Positions 45,001 to 52,860 of a stretch of DNA of 64,000 nt are shown here, piece after piece (position 1 is the first letter of the stretch; each line of letters starts with the position of its first letter). Origin of the DNA: Aldehydirespirator sp965248735 (GTDB taxonomy: Bacteria > Actinomycetota > Acidimicrobiia > Acidimicrobiales > Aldehydirespiratoraceae); contig OZ252146.1 of NCBI GenBank assembly GCA_965248735.1, positions 4,128,701 to 4,192,700 on the forward strand, read 5' to 3'. The notes under the pieces are model-generated. The model worked only from the letters and a program-made list of their open reading frames with translations. It did no database searches and had not been told where the DNA came from. The position numbers and the translations under genes are program-made.

Positions 45001-46127
45001 GCTGGCACGTCTTCGTCGGCGAGCCGTCGGACACGGAACCAGGCGACGCCCCGAAGCTCCGGTTCTCGTGGGATGGTCCACAGGACGGCGCTCTTGCCCA
45101 CGCCCGACGGGCCGGTAATCACTACAGCGGACCGCTCGCCCAACCCAGACAGAACCCTCTCAATGACATCGCCCCGGCGTACGACTAGCCCTGATTCGAC
45201 GTGGAAGGGTTGAGTGGCAGCGCCCTCATAGAACCGTTCACGGCTGTTGGTGGCCTCATGGACGCCGTACTCCAGCGGCTCGCAGATGCCCAGATGGATA
45301 GCGGCCTCAAGCGACTCAACGTTGACCATTCCCGCGATCCTTGTGATCTCGCTCGCGAGCTGAGTCCGATCGAGACGTCGCCTTTGCTCGTAGATGGGAG
45401 TGTCGTTGTCGTCCGCCGCGCTGGCGAGGAAGACACGGAGCTGGTCGGCGACAAGGCGCAGGGCCGCCGGGGGCAACTCCAACTGTTCGCTCAGGGCAGC
45501 AACGGTCTCGGCTGTGATGTCGTCCCACGAGATGCCTGCGACCACGGTGGACGACAGCAGCCGACCGACATCCATCCCAAGCTCACTGCCCTTTTCCTTC
45601 AGGCTGTTGAGAAGTTGTGAGCCGTCCACCAGGGACCCTGCCAAGGTCCTATCGAGATCATGCGACGGGGTCTCCCCCTTTACGCCCCTTTCGAACACGA
45701 CCACGAGCCTCGACCCCGGCTCGTCCCGACCGGCATGCCGCGCCCACGCGTCCATGATGTGCCCGGCCGCCTGGGCTGCTGAGAACAGGCCTAGACGCTC
45801 CACCTTCGACTTGACCTGGACATGCCAATGCGTCCCGCCCTCCAGCAACACGTCCTCCGAACCCTCGGGCACGACTAGGACATTCGGAATGGTCCCCGCT
45901 GCCACCTTCGCTGCGAGCCAAGTCACGGCAGCGTCTTGGAAATGGATGCCCCGACCGGTCCGCGCCCCATGCCGCTCGCCCTTCCAACGAAGGGCAGGCC
46001 CGCTGCCGTCGCTGTCGTCCGTTAGGCCCTCCCCGCCTGGTCCAGCTTCCCGGCCGCCAGCTCCACGACCTGGAGGGAGCGGCCCGCTGGCCGACTTCCT
46101 CCGCTTCTTCCTGCGCTTGCCTGACAC
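42087..46127 (-). CDS. Avs-like STAND NTPase with N-terminal DUF4297/Cap4-type nuclease domain
   Basis: 1346 residues. Residues ~58-170 look like a PD-(D/E)xK nuclease of the DUF4297/Cap4 group: GIHFQDAAVTWLAA, VVPEGSEDVLLE and the active-site strand WHVQVKSK (104-108). A P-loop ATPase follows (VVITGPSGVGKSAVLW, Walker A at 339-346; FLVDSAGTGDF; a winged-helix segment ARACGLSDHDLRRAL). Then ~700 residues of mostly helical sequence without clear motifs, the usual sensor region of STAND proteins. In Avs defence, the C-terminus recognises a phage protein and triggers oligomerisation and DNA cutting. The start has a lysine/arginine-rich lead; a later start is possible. Divergent from the OLD gene. 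Confidence 0.68.
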   Translation of the reverse strand: MSGKRRKKRRKSASGPLPPGRGAGGREAGPGGEGLTDDSDGSGPALRWKGERHGARTGRGIHFQDAAVTWLAAKVAAGTIPNVLVVPEGSEDVLLEGGTHWHVQVKSKVERLGLFSAAQAAGHIMDAWARHAGRDEPGSRLVVVFERGVKGETPSHDLDRTLAGSLVDGSQLLNSLKEKGSELGMDVGRLLSSTVVAGISWDDITAETVAALSEQLELPPAALRLVADQLRVFLASAADDNDTPIYEQRRRLDRTQLASEITRIAGMVNVESLEAAIHLGICEPLEYGVHEATNSRERFYEGAATQPFHVESGLVVRRGDVIERVLSGLGERSAVVITGPSGVGKSAVLWTIPREPELRGVAWFRVRRLADEDVPAIVRLAHAYCASPSVPIGFLVDSAGTGDFTGWARLRAEAAAVPGMFVVATARHEDLAALGDLAECATVAVQLDERAAETIHGELFGSGATTVAHWREAFEQSRGLTLEFTHLLTRGKRLSDVIDDQVRRRIRENRDQELKVLALVSVADRWSATVSTANVARACGLSDHDLRRALDRLDTEHLVVERDGQMGGLHRLRSTAICQAVHALPPPAIDVTIQKAIPLVPTAQLHRFIAAMLEDNPEARGIVADQAGSGDLELERVAACLQGLRLADFQELARAWNEVAEQHDVPPTNRPTLFAMAVQGGEPPDFLTDDLQTAHRALVAVPGRDSRDGLLEAAGREAIAQLLTSASDTGRATLLLATLANTGPDLARAVENTFDQDSPLALALREAPLEDLRDCMSAARDADPRVAQALVEGVGGEQALIQRIRVGNPWITQIGIREGEDGPVGFARFLHVSDDVQGDMQEQAHSLGRTLLWCLPRIASVDIKALWPGNLEPAIGGDPAGVSRLQRQYAPAASSVAWAQARVRAAVALVGEADTVRLTEALPLLGQANDLVQRAGAALLTGRSSPGPGLGQQRRLLHECARALRPALTTQIGDTAILERRTPDLTDNLSATILNITDSAFLRLQGPDGYRALTAYISDTIIGKNLAGTLREQWRLIGLDGYPPSLEELRSTLDDLRDVVSELANGDADIGKIRQAARSGKPSSALQRGARICRATNERRQQKRLKQIQSTCYNTGLQARVFDYDRGWTAVREYRVSVTLDSLVEWHEAVHKLMVALRQDQRADETLLFVPLRNTRPVPGMAFSLINDLWPTPNPSGLDKLPEAHAGRLTGIFNQAVFALQGLSGVNDLPEEQRAHDRIQDAIQAFSSNLETAGEQLTSMSGDRVADALLSGIGYFCARVQAELDVTSPEPSLAAQCVRPLLTGEDTNESAWISVAQCLASEWDAGTHLCEVEQLIELVDLEAESE

Positions 46128-46312
46128 ATCGCCATCATCGCAGCAGACTGTGACGTCTGTTTGATCTTGCGCTGACAGTGGTGCACGTGGTCACCCTGGA
46201 TCGAACGCACCTTGTGGCTCGCCTCGAATGTCGCATCTGCGCTCTATGGTGCTGACCACGAACGGGCCGCCAAGGCGGGCGACGCGACGCAGACACTCCC
46301 AGGAGACCCCGA

Positions 46313-48337
46313 ATGAGATTGCATCAGGCGAGGGTACGAAACTACCGCAGCATCCGCGACACCGGTTGGTTCAGCGTGGAGGACGCCAAGACGATCCTGG
46401 TCGGGCCAAACGAGGCTGGCAAGACAGCGTTGCTTGAAGCGCTCCGACAGATCAACACCACCGATGAGGCGCGAGGATTCGACCCTTTGCGGGACTACCC
46501 GCGCAAGATCTACAACGACGACATCCAGTCCGGCCGCTGCGATCCCAGCGACATCCCCGTCGCCGCTGCCAGGTTCAAGCCTGAGCCCGATGATCTCGAT
46601 GGGCTTTCTGAGGGCTTCACGAAAGCGACCTATCGCTGCACCCGATATCTCGACAACAGTTTCAAGCACAAGATCGAGGGCGGGCCACAGCCCGTCGTCT
46701 TTGACGACCGGGTGCGCAAGGATCTGCTACGCATGGCGTCCCACGTCGACAAACAAACCGCCGACGAGCGGGACGCCGACGAGCAACCTCCCAGCGGCGA
46801 TCTCGCAGAGATCATCGAGGAGTGGCAGGTAGGCACAACGAAGATTGACGGCGACCGCGCAACCGAACTGCAGGAATGGCTCGACTCAATCGGCGTCAAG
46901 ATAGACGAGAACAACACCACCGAGGAGAACCGCCACAACCGGCTCCTCGAATACACACGCATCCCCCAGCAGCGCGCCACGGCTCTTGGTGCGTTCAAGG
47001 CCCGGCTACCGGTGTTCGTCTACTACAGCAACTACTTCCGAGTACGCCCCAACATCCACCTACGCCGATTCGCGGACCGCACCGAGCATCACCCCCTCGA
47101 TGACGAGCGTTACGACTACGGGAACCTGTGCCTGCTCAAGCTGCTCGGCTTCACCGCTCGTCAACTCGCGAACCTCGGGGACGCACCTGACCCCGGGGAC
47201 GATGCGGACGCGTTCGAGAGCTATCGCGGCCAGCTCGACGAGCGCCGCTTCCAACTCAACGCTGCCAGCCTCAGCCTCACTAAGCAGATCAACTCAGCCT
47301 GGAACCCCGATCATTCCCGCGCCGAGGCCGACCGGGTGCTAATCCAAGCGGACGGGCAGTATCTCAAGGTCGTGGTCCAAGATGAACTCGGGGTCGAGGT
47401 TGAGTTCGACCAGCGTTCCGCTGGGTTCCAGTGGCTGGTGTCGTTCTTCGTGGTGTTCTTCGCCGAAGCCCAAGGTGCCCACGCCAACGCCATCCTGCTG
47501 CTCGACGAGCCTGGTCTGAGCCTCCACGGTCTCAAGCAGCGCGAGTTCCGTCAGACAGTCTCGCAGCTAGCCGAAACGAACCAGACCCTGTACACGACCC
47601 ACTCGCCGTTTCTGGTCGGCCCTGACGAACTCGATCTGGTCCGGGTCGTGGAGATGACCGATCGCGACACCGGGACTGAAGTCCACACCGGCGTCACAGC
47701 CGGCGACCCGGCCGCTCTACTGCCTCTGCAGGAGGCGCTCGGTTATGACCTCGCCCAGAGCCTTTTCGCCCAGCGGCGCAATCTGGTCCTCGAAGGACTG
47801 ACCGACTACTGGTACTTCGAAGCCACGGCCCAACTGCTACGCGACGCACGCATCGCTGACCTGAACGACAAGATCGCCTTGATGCCAGCCGAGGGCGCCG
47901 GGAAGGTCGTGTACTTCGCCACCATTCTCTACGCCAACAGACTCAAGGTCGCTGCCCTGCTCGACTCCGACAACGCCGGCGACAACGCTGCCAAGAAGGA
48001 CACTCTGATTCACGCTCTCGGCTACAACAACATCCTCCGCACCGCCGACGTCTGCCCCGGCTCGATCACCAAGCCTGAGATCGAAGACCTCCTGCGCGAC
48101 ACCCTCGTCGTCGTCGCCAAGACCGAACTCGGCTGGGACATCACCGAGGTGGCTGCCAGCCAACCTCGCCGGCCGATCCTCCAGATCTTCAAGCAACAAG
48201 TATCTGGCTTTCACAAGTACCCACTTGCGAAGGCATACCTTCGCTGGACACGCGACCACACCGCCGACGACCTCACCAGCGGCGAACGGGATGCGTGGAG
48301 CGAGCTCATCACCCGGGTCAACAAGGCTCTCAAGTGA
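46313..48337 (+). CDS. OLD-family ATP-dependent nuclease (AAA ATPase plus TOPRIM)
   Basis: 674 residues. N-terminal ABC/SMC-type ATPase: LVGPNEAGKTALLEAL (Walker A 31-38), IHLRR insert, and Walker B AILLLDEPGLSLH near 395 with the H-loop TTHSPFL. C-terminal TOPRIM: VLEGLTDYWYFEA near 492 supplies the Glu and ALLDSDNAGDN near 548 the DxD. Such proteins (OLD, GajA) nick or cut DNA in phage defence. No GajB-like helicase or reverse transcriptase neighbour is seen, so it resembles a class 1 stand-alone form. Divergent from the Avs-like gene with a 185-base shared promoter region. Confidence 0.87.
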   Translation: MRLHQARVRNYRSIRDTGWFSVEDAKTILVGPNEAGKTALLEALRQINTTDEARGFDPLRDYPRKIYNDDIQSGRCDPSDIPVAAARFKPEPDDLDGLSEGFTKATYRCTRYLDNSFKHKIEGGPQPVVFDDRVRKDLLRMASHVDKQTADERDADEQPPSGDLAEIIEEWQVGTTKIDGDRATELQEWLDSIGVKIDENNTTEENRHNRLLEYTRIPQQRATALGAFKARLPVFVYYSNYFRVRPNIHLRRFADRTEHHPLDDERYDYGNLCLLKLLGFTARQLANLGDAPDPGDDADAFESYRGQLDERRFQLNAASLSLTKQINSAWNPDHSRAEADRVLIQADGQYLKVVVQDELGVEVEFDQRSAGFQWLVSFFVVFFAEAQGAHANAILLLDEPGLSLHGLKQREFRQTVSQLAETNQTLYTTHSPFLVGPDELDLVRVVEMTDRDTGTEVHTGVTAGDPAALLPLQEALGYDLAQSLFAQRRNLVLEGLTDYWYFEATAQLLRDARIADLNDKIALMPAEGAGKVVYFATILYANRLKVAALLDSDNAGDNAAKKDTLIHALGYNNILRTADVCPGSITKPEIEDLLRDTLVVVAKTELGWDITEVAASQPRRPILQIFKQQVSGFHKYPLAKAYLRWTRDHTADDLTSGERDAWSELITRVNKALK

Positions 48338-48364
48338 CGAGAGCCCTGAACCGTCGGGCTGGGG

Positions 48365-48511
48365 TCAGGCGGGCTTGGGCCGGCGCCAGCGGCGCCAGAA
48401 GAACAATGCCTCGGGCAGTGCCCCCCGATTGACGATGGTGCTCGGGTACGGGCTCAGCTCGTATGGCCCTCGCCGATGTGGGCTGTCGTCGGACTTGTCG
48501 GTCGGCTCCAT
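48365..48511 (-). CDS. Hypothetical small protein, 48 aa
   Basis: ATG at 48511, TGA at 48365-48367. The sequence starts MEPTDKSDDSPHRRG, contains PYPSTIVNRGALPEALFFW and ends in a basic tail RRWRRPKPA. It starts 4 bases after the stop of the membrane-protein gene, so it is probably the second gene of a two-gene unit. No family recognised. The amphipathic, arginine- and tryptophan-rich end could touch a membrane or nucleic acid. Converges with the OLD gene, 27 bases apart. Confidence 0.5.
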   Translation of the reverse strand: MEPTDKSDDSPHRRGPYELSPYPSTIVNRGALPEALFFWRRWRRPKPA

Positions 48512-48515
48512 GGGC

Positions 48516-48998
48516 TCACGCTACTGCTAGGACGGCGGCGATGAGGATGCATGTGGCGACGAAGCTGATGAAGGCCTGAACGGTGACCCAGAGCCTCACT
48601 CGGCGCACGATCGGCTCGTGGCGCTCGTAGTGGTCGCTGAGGGTCTCGACCAAGTGGTCCAGCAGCGCCGGATAGCCGTTGTGGCGATTGGGGAAACTGC
48701 GCACCAGTTGGTCGATCTTGGGGCCTTCGTGCCACGCCACGGGCGCGCTGTGAACGGCGACCCAGCACAGGCCGTTGGCGACAGCGATCACCAGCGCTAT
48801 AACACCGGCGGTACTGGCTTCGAGGCTGCTCGCCTCGACGGCGGGGGACGCCAGCAGGGCGGTCACGAGAGCACCGATGGTGAGGAACCCGCCGGCAAGC
48901 ACCGCTGAGCGCTGCTGGTGCGCCGCGAGACGGGCATCCTGCTTGCGGCGTAACTCGGCCGCCTGGCGCAGGATTTCCTCTCGGGTCTCGATGCTCAC
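48516..48998 (-). CDS. Small membrane protein, possible SLATT-like effector
   Basis: 160 residues. Cytoplasmic helical start (ETREEILRQAAELRRKQDARL), two adjacent hydrophobic helices (LAGGFLTIGALVTALLA, ~34-50; AGVIALVIAVANGLCWVAV, ~64-82), a soluble loop with HYERHEPIVRR, and a C-terminal helix (VTVQAFISFVATCILIAAVL). The order recalls SLATT-type membrane proteins that act as pore-forming effectors in defence systems, but I cannot confirm the family. Paired with a 48-aa protein and flanked by a nuclease and a protease gene in a defence island. Confidence 0.6.
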   Translation of the reverse strand: MSIETREEILRQAAELRRKQDARLAAHQQRSAVLAGGFLTIGALVTALLASPAVEASSLEASTAGVIALVIAVANGLCWVAVHSAPVAWHEGPKIDQLVRSFPNRHNGYPALLDHLVETLSDHYERHEPIVRRVRLWVTVQAFISFVATCILIAAVLAVA

Positions 48999-49178
48999 GG
49001 AACCATCTCTAGCGGGCTGACTTGATACTTCCTACCTTTCCGATATATTTCCGTAACGGCGAATCTGGAGCCATCCCAAGTACATGTGTGGCCAAGGCAG
49101 CTAAGGAGGCCGCAAGCCGATTGCCAACCGACGCCCGCGACACATGGACGCGAGCTTGGAAGCGCAAACGGTACGTGG

Positions 49179-50327
49179 TCACATGACTTCCAGCCGCTCG
49201 GCCATGCCGTTGAACGTCGCGAGCTTCTTCAACCCGAGCATCTGGAATGCATCGGCATAGAGCGTTTGGCCCTCGAGGGTGCTGACGATGACGGACCGGG
49301 CGAACCGCTTGCTGACTCGTGCCGGCTGGGTGTTGTAGAAGTCGCCGCCGCCACCACCCGCGCCGATCAAATCCATGACGCGTCTGAACTCGGTGCTGTA
49401 CGCCCGCCGGTAGGCGTCCCACGGGAGATATCCAGCCTCGTGCACCCGGCGAAGCACCACGAGCGTGCTCGACTTGAATCGGCGCGCCAGGCGATCGAGT
49501 TCGTCCGTGAGGTCTGCACGGGCGTTGAAGTCCGATTGCAGCGCCTCAAGCGGAACCAGCACCTCGGCGGCGACTCGGTTGCACCAGCGCTCGACCTCGT
49601 GAGTGGCCTGAACGCCTAGATCGGCGTCGGACAGGGCGCTCTCCCCGAGCCAGATGTGGGCCAGCTCGTGCGCCAGTGTGAAGATCTGCGCGGCCTTCGT
49701 GTCGGCGCCGTTCACGAAGACGAGCGGTGCCAGAGGATCGGTGAGCGCGAACCCTCTGAACTCGGCGGGGTTGAGTTTGCGGCGGGTGTTGCTTCCCACC
49801 ACGCCGCTGACCATCACAAGCACACCGCTGTCCTCGGCCTGGTCGCGCAGGTAGCCGAACGCCTCGGACCAATTCGATCCCCTTTGCTCAATCGAGAACG
49901 ACATCGCGGCTGTCACTGCCGGGGCCGCCTCGTCGACTGGCGTGGCCGCCGAGAGCGAACCAACGTAGGGAACCGGGTCTAGTCCGATCCCGCGGGCGTA
50001 GTCGCGGTACCAGTCCTGTCGCTGTTGGCACTGGTAGATCGTGTCGAGGAGGTCGGGACTCGGACGCCTGACGCCTCTATCGCCGACCGTGCGGAGGTCG
50101 GGGATGGGAACTTCGTCGTCAGGCGGTGCAGGCAGGAAGAAGTAGCCCACGGGCGTTCGGGTCGCCCTCGCGAACCCTTCGAGCTGCTTCAACGTGGGCG
50201 AGTGCTCGCCGCTCTCCCACTGCTGGAGCTTGGGGAACTTGTCAGCGAGCTCGTCCGCGCCGAGGCCCGACCGCTCCGCAGCCCACGCGTAGAGCGGCGC
50301 GGCCACGTCAACGCGGACAGCCACCAT
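49179..50327 (-). CDS. XRE-type regulator with ImmA/IrrE metallopeptidase domain
   Basis: 382 residues. N-terminal helix-turn-helix (ERSGLGADELADKFPKLQQWESG, ~18-40), a middle linker, then the zinc peptidase motif TLAHELAHIWLG near residue 215-223 with a downstream Glu-bearing helix (EVERWCNRVAAEVLVP). COG2856 proteins cleave a repressor or antitoxin in response to DNA damage or infection, releasing mobile-element or defence genes. Lies between the membrane-protein unit and the first toxin-antitoxin pair. The target repressor is not evident. Confidence 0.9.
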   Translation of the reverse strand: MVAVRVDVAAPLYAWAAERSGLGADELADKFPKLQQWESGEHSPTLKQLEGFARATRTPVGYFFLPAPPDDEVPIPDLRTVGDRGVRRPSPDLLDTIYQCQQRQDWYRDYARGIGLDPVPYVGSLSAATPVDEAAPAVTAAMSFSIEQRGSNWSEAFGYLRDQAEDSGVLVMVSGVVGSNTRRKLNPAEFRGFALTDPLAPLVFVNGADTKAAQIFTLAHELAHIWLGESALSDADLGVQATHEVERWCNRVAAEVLVPLEALQSDFNARADLTDELDRLARRFKSSTLVVLRRVHEAGYLPWDAYRRAYSTEFRRVMDLIGAGGGGGDFYNTQPARVSKRFARSVIVSTLEGQTLYADAFQMLGLKKLATFNGMAERLEVM

Positions 50328-50630
50328 GACCCATTCTGGCCTCGGCTGCGGTCAGATTGCAGCATCCTCGTCCGAGTCGGCCGCCCCGGCGGTGTCGGGC
50401 AGGACGGCTTGTCCGACGTAACGGTCGTGCGTGGCTACCGTGCGTGTCGTTGGCACCCTCGGCATTGCCGCCCCCAATTTGATGGCCCCCCGGCATCTTC
50501 GCACAGTGCAGCGACAACGAGAAGCGGTAGGGCGTGTGAAGGCGCCGTGGAGCGGCCTGCCGCATGCGCCTAGCACGGCGTCTGGTGCGACACAGAAAAT
50601 GCTTGTCTGGGGCTTGGCCGGCTTGCGGCA

Positions 50631-50677
50631 GCCGATAATCGCTCTTGTGCGATCATCGTGTTTGTGCAATTATCGGC
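50631..50677 (+). promoter_or_regulatory. Operator-like repeats before the HigBA pair
   Basis: GCCGATAAT (50631-50639) is the exact inverse of ATTATCGGC (50669-50677). Between them lie two direct copies of TTGTGCRATYATCG at 50645-50658 and 50662-50675, spaced 17 bases. The array ends 3 bases before the toxin's GTG, so protein bound here would block expression, as expected for HigA autorepression. Confidence 0.65.
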
Positions 50678-50680
50678 CAT

Positions 50681-51004
50681 GTGGCAGAGATTGAGGCTCA
50701 CGACGAGGTTGTCGATTGGCTGGACGGCCTCACCGACGTCGAGTGGGACCGAACGGCTGTAGTGATCGATCGCCTCGCGGTGGTCGGTCAGCAGGCACGG
50801 ATGCCCTTGTCTCGCAGCCTCGGTGACGGGTTGTTCGAGCTTCGGTTCTCGCTGGGCTCAACCGCTCGGCGGATCACGTACCGGTTCCGCTCGGACGGTC
50901 GCATCGTCTTGTTGACGACATTCCGAAAGCAGCGCAACAACGAATGGGCCGAGGTGGCGAGAGCCCGCAAGGCCGCCGAGCACTGCGCTCGCAACGATCC
51001 CTGA
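50681..51004 (+). CDS. HigB-like (phage Gp49-type) toxin
   Basis: 107 residues from a GTG at 50681. Typical of the Gp49/HigB branch of RelE-fold mRNA interferases: VVDWLDGLTDVEWDRTAVVIDRL, then LFELRFSLGSTARRITYRF and LLTTFRKQRNNEWAEVARARK. It cleaves mRNA on the ribosome until neutralised. The antitoxin gene starts 10 bases after its stop. Toxin-first order is characteristic of higBA. Confidence 0.88.
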   Translation: MAEIEAHDEVVDWLDGLTDVEWDRTAVVIDRLAVVGQQARMPLSRSLGDGLFELRFSLGSTARRITYRFRSDGRIVLLTTFRKQRNNEWAEVARARKAAEHCARNDP

Positions 51005-51013
51005 AAGGAGAAC

Positions 51014-51337
51014 ATGATGGCGAACCATTCCCGTTGGGAGGAAATCAAGAAGAGGCGGGGCGAGCCTTCCTCAGAGGCCCGTGCCGGCGTCGAGCAGGAT
51101 CTCGCGCTCGGCCAGCTCATTTATGACCTGCGCATCGACGCCGGGATGAGCCAGCGTGAGCTGGCCGAGTGTATGGGCACCACTCAGTCGGTGATCTCCC
51201 GGCTGGAGGAGGGTGGAGGCGCTCGCAATCGGATCGACACGCTCGCGCGGGTGGCCACCGCCTTAGGCCGACACCTAGTGCTGTCGTTCCCCGCCACGGT
51301 TCCCGACCGGCTTGAAGACGCAATCCAGGTCGCATAA
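51014..51337 (+). CDS. HigA-like XRE antitoxin
   Basis: 107 residues, ribosome site AAAGGAG 5 bases before the first ATG. The helix-turn-helix (MSQRELAECMGTTQSVISRL) lies around residues 45-64; the tail LARVATALGRHLVLSFP packs against the toxin in related pairs. It binds HigB and the repeat array upstream. Co-transcribed with the toxin gene. Confidence 0.9.
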   Translation: MMANHSRWEEIKKRRGEPSSEARAGVEQDLALGQLIYDLRIDAGMSQRELAECMGTTQSVISRLEEGGGARNRIDTLARVATALGRHLVLSFPATVPDRLEDAIQVA

Positions 51338-51367
51338 CCGGCCGCTCGGCACGACCAAGCTGAACTC

Positions 51368-51428
51368 GGCTAACGGCGGTGGAACGACCCACTCCCGTCG
51401 CTTGGGCACGGTGCTCAGCCGGGCGGGG
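51368..51428 (+). repeat. 61-base TA-region repeat, copy 1
   Basis: GGCTAACGGCGG... through CTCCCGTCGCTTGGGCACGG to CAGCCGGGCGGGG, 55 of 61 bases identical to 52861-52921. Located just after the higA stop and before the converging antitoxin gene. Confidence 0.75.
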
Positions 51429-51477
51429 GCTACTCACCACAGTCCGGAATCCGGTCGATGCGTCCCGCGACGAGTGG

Positions 51478-51897
51478 CTAGCGCTCTTCGGCGGTCGGGT
51501 CTGCAGTCCTGGAGCCAACGAGAAGCTGGACGGGCTCGGCGTCGGGGAATGTCACGATGAGCTGGAGTTCGCCGCCGGTTGCTCGGATGAACGAGCGAAG
51601 CGTCGACAGGAGCATGTTGCTGCGGTGCTCCAGCCTGGACACCTCCGACTGGTCCATCTCCAACAGTTCCGCAATCGTCGCCTGCGTCAGCTCTCGTGCC
51701 TTACGGACATGCGCGAGCGTTGTCTGACGCTCGTTGATCTCGGCCAGGACCGCCTCCATGCGTTCTCGCGCCCGGGAGTCGGCCTTCACCTCGTCATAGA
51801 AGGCGTCGGGTGTGATCTTGTGCTGCCACGCGTCAGGAGGGACCTCGCCAATCGAGGCCTCATCTGCGGGTAGGTGTCTGGGGTGTGCTGCTTCCAT
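51478..51897 (-). CDS. XRE-family antitoxin
   Basis: 139 residues. Linker-rich N-terminus (HLPADEASIGEVPPDAW), a helical middle, and the helix-turn-helix LTQATIAELLEMDQSEVSRLE near residues 85-105, followed by the short strand GELQLIVTFP typical of HigA/MqsA-like antitoxins. Lies downstream of the toxin-like gene 52079-52510 on the same strand, with a 181-base gap filled by short repeats. The first 25 residues recur as a degraded copy at 53394-53477. Confidence 0.82.
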   Translation of the reverse strand: MEAAHPRHLPADEASIGEVPPDAWQHKITPDAFYDEVKADSRARERMEAVLAEINERQTTLAHVRKARELTQATIAELLEMDQSEVSRLEHRSNMLLSTLRSFIRATGGELQLIVTFPDAEPVQLLVGSRTADPTAEER

Positions 51898-52030
51898 GCC
51901 TGTTGTGCTTCGCCTTTCGTGTTTCGCCTCTTGTGCTTCGCCTTGTCGTGTTGCGCCTCTTGTGTTTCGGCGTCTTATGGTTTGACGTTCTCGTCTGGGC
52001 TTCTGGTATTGGCGTCTTGTGTGTTTCGGC
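51898..52030 (-). repeat. Degenerate short tandem repeats upstream of the antitoxin gene
   Basis: On the plus strand units such as CTTGTGCTTCGCC, TCGTGTTTCGCC, CTTGTGCTTCGCC, GTCGTGTTGCGCC and CTTGTGTTTCGGC follow each other with a period of 12-15 bases, fading out towards 52030. It is thymine-rich on the plus strand and purine-rich on the coding strand. It separates the toxin and antitoxin genes, which normally are adjacent. Confidence 0.65.
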
Positions 52031-52078
52031 TTGGGTTGCTGGTGTTGGTTGTTGCCTCCCTGTAGTCGGCTATCGATC

Positions 52079-52510
52079 TCAGCGGCGAACGATCGGCCGG
52101 TAGTCGGGGTGCTGTCGGCACCATTGGTCGAGCCGGTCCTGTGCTTGCTGGACGTGGGGCGGATACCAGCGGTTGCCTAGTTCGGTCTTGTCGCCGCCTA
52201 TGAGCACCACCACGGCTTCGAGACCCGTGTCGTCGATCACGAAGCCGAAGAGGATGCGCAGCACTGGGGCAGTGTCGGCGTAGGGCGTGGTCGCCGTCGG
52301 TGGCGTACGCCGCAGCGCGTGGATGTCGTAACGCGCAGTGACCACTTCGTGGCACTCCGGGTCGCCGAGGCCGCGACCATGAGACTCAAGAGCCCTCAAG
52401 AGAGCCGCGATTTCCGCTCGAACCTCCCACCAATCGACCGTGTCGCCCGCCTCGCCATCAGCAAGTGACCTCAGCCACCTGTCGAAGAGAGGATGGAAGA
52501 ACAGTTCCAC
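52079..52510 (-). CDS. Toxin-like protein (RelE/HigB-related, putative)
   Basis: 143 residues. The sequence FFHPLFDRWLRSLADGE, then LLRALESHGRGLGDPECHEV, LRILFGFVIDDTGLEAVVVLIGGDKTELGNRW and a basic C-terminus follows the layout of HigB-type toxins (helical start, beta-sheet core with GGDK loop). Precedes an XRE antitoxin gene on the same strand, again toxin-first. ATG at 52510. The family assignment rests on pattern and context. Confidence 0.72.
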   Translation of the reverse strand: MELFFHPLFDRWLRSLADGEAGDTVDWWEVRAEIAALLRALESHGRGLGDPECHEVVTARYDIHALRRTPPTATTPYADTAPVLRILFGFVIDDTGLEAVVVLIGGDKTELGNRWYPPHVQQAQDRLDQWCRQHPDYRPIVRR

Positions 52511-52558
52511 AACATGCAGTCTAGCACATATTCAGCTCTTCACGATCGAATCGTCGCC

Positions 52559-52860
52559 CTACTCCGTCGCCTTCGGGTGGCCTGTGTGCGCTTCGGTCAC
52601 CCAAACAGTCTTGGTGACGTCATCTATGCAGTACCAGATCCGTCCGCCTGCCGTGATCTCGTACTGCCACTGCTCCATCTCCACCCCGTTCAGCGAGCGC
52701 CGTCCTAGCGAGCCCTTCAACGGATGCTGGCGGTCCCCACGCCGACGCCGGTCGCTCGTGATCACTTCCCATGCGGTCCGAGCGTTGCCCCGTGAGGTGG
52801 CGCAGAGCTGCTCCCATCCCGGGCCGCGTCGTTGGTCGCGAAGCGGAAGTCCCAGCCTTC
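52559..52860 (-). pseudogene. RelE-like toxin, 5' end lost and frameshifted
   Basis: Frame ending at 52559 reads WEQLCATSRGNARTAWEVIT, PLKGSLGRRSLNGVEMEQWQ and YEITAGGRIWYCIDD ... TEAHTGHPKATE, a typical RelE-type toxin. The natural N-terminal part (DFRFATNDAARDG) is present but in another frame around 52812-52851, so one or two bases were lost between them. No start codon remains; upstream lies copy 2 of the 61-base repeat. Its likely antitoxin partner is the intact gene at 52908-53363. Confidence 0.65.
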
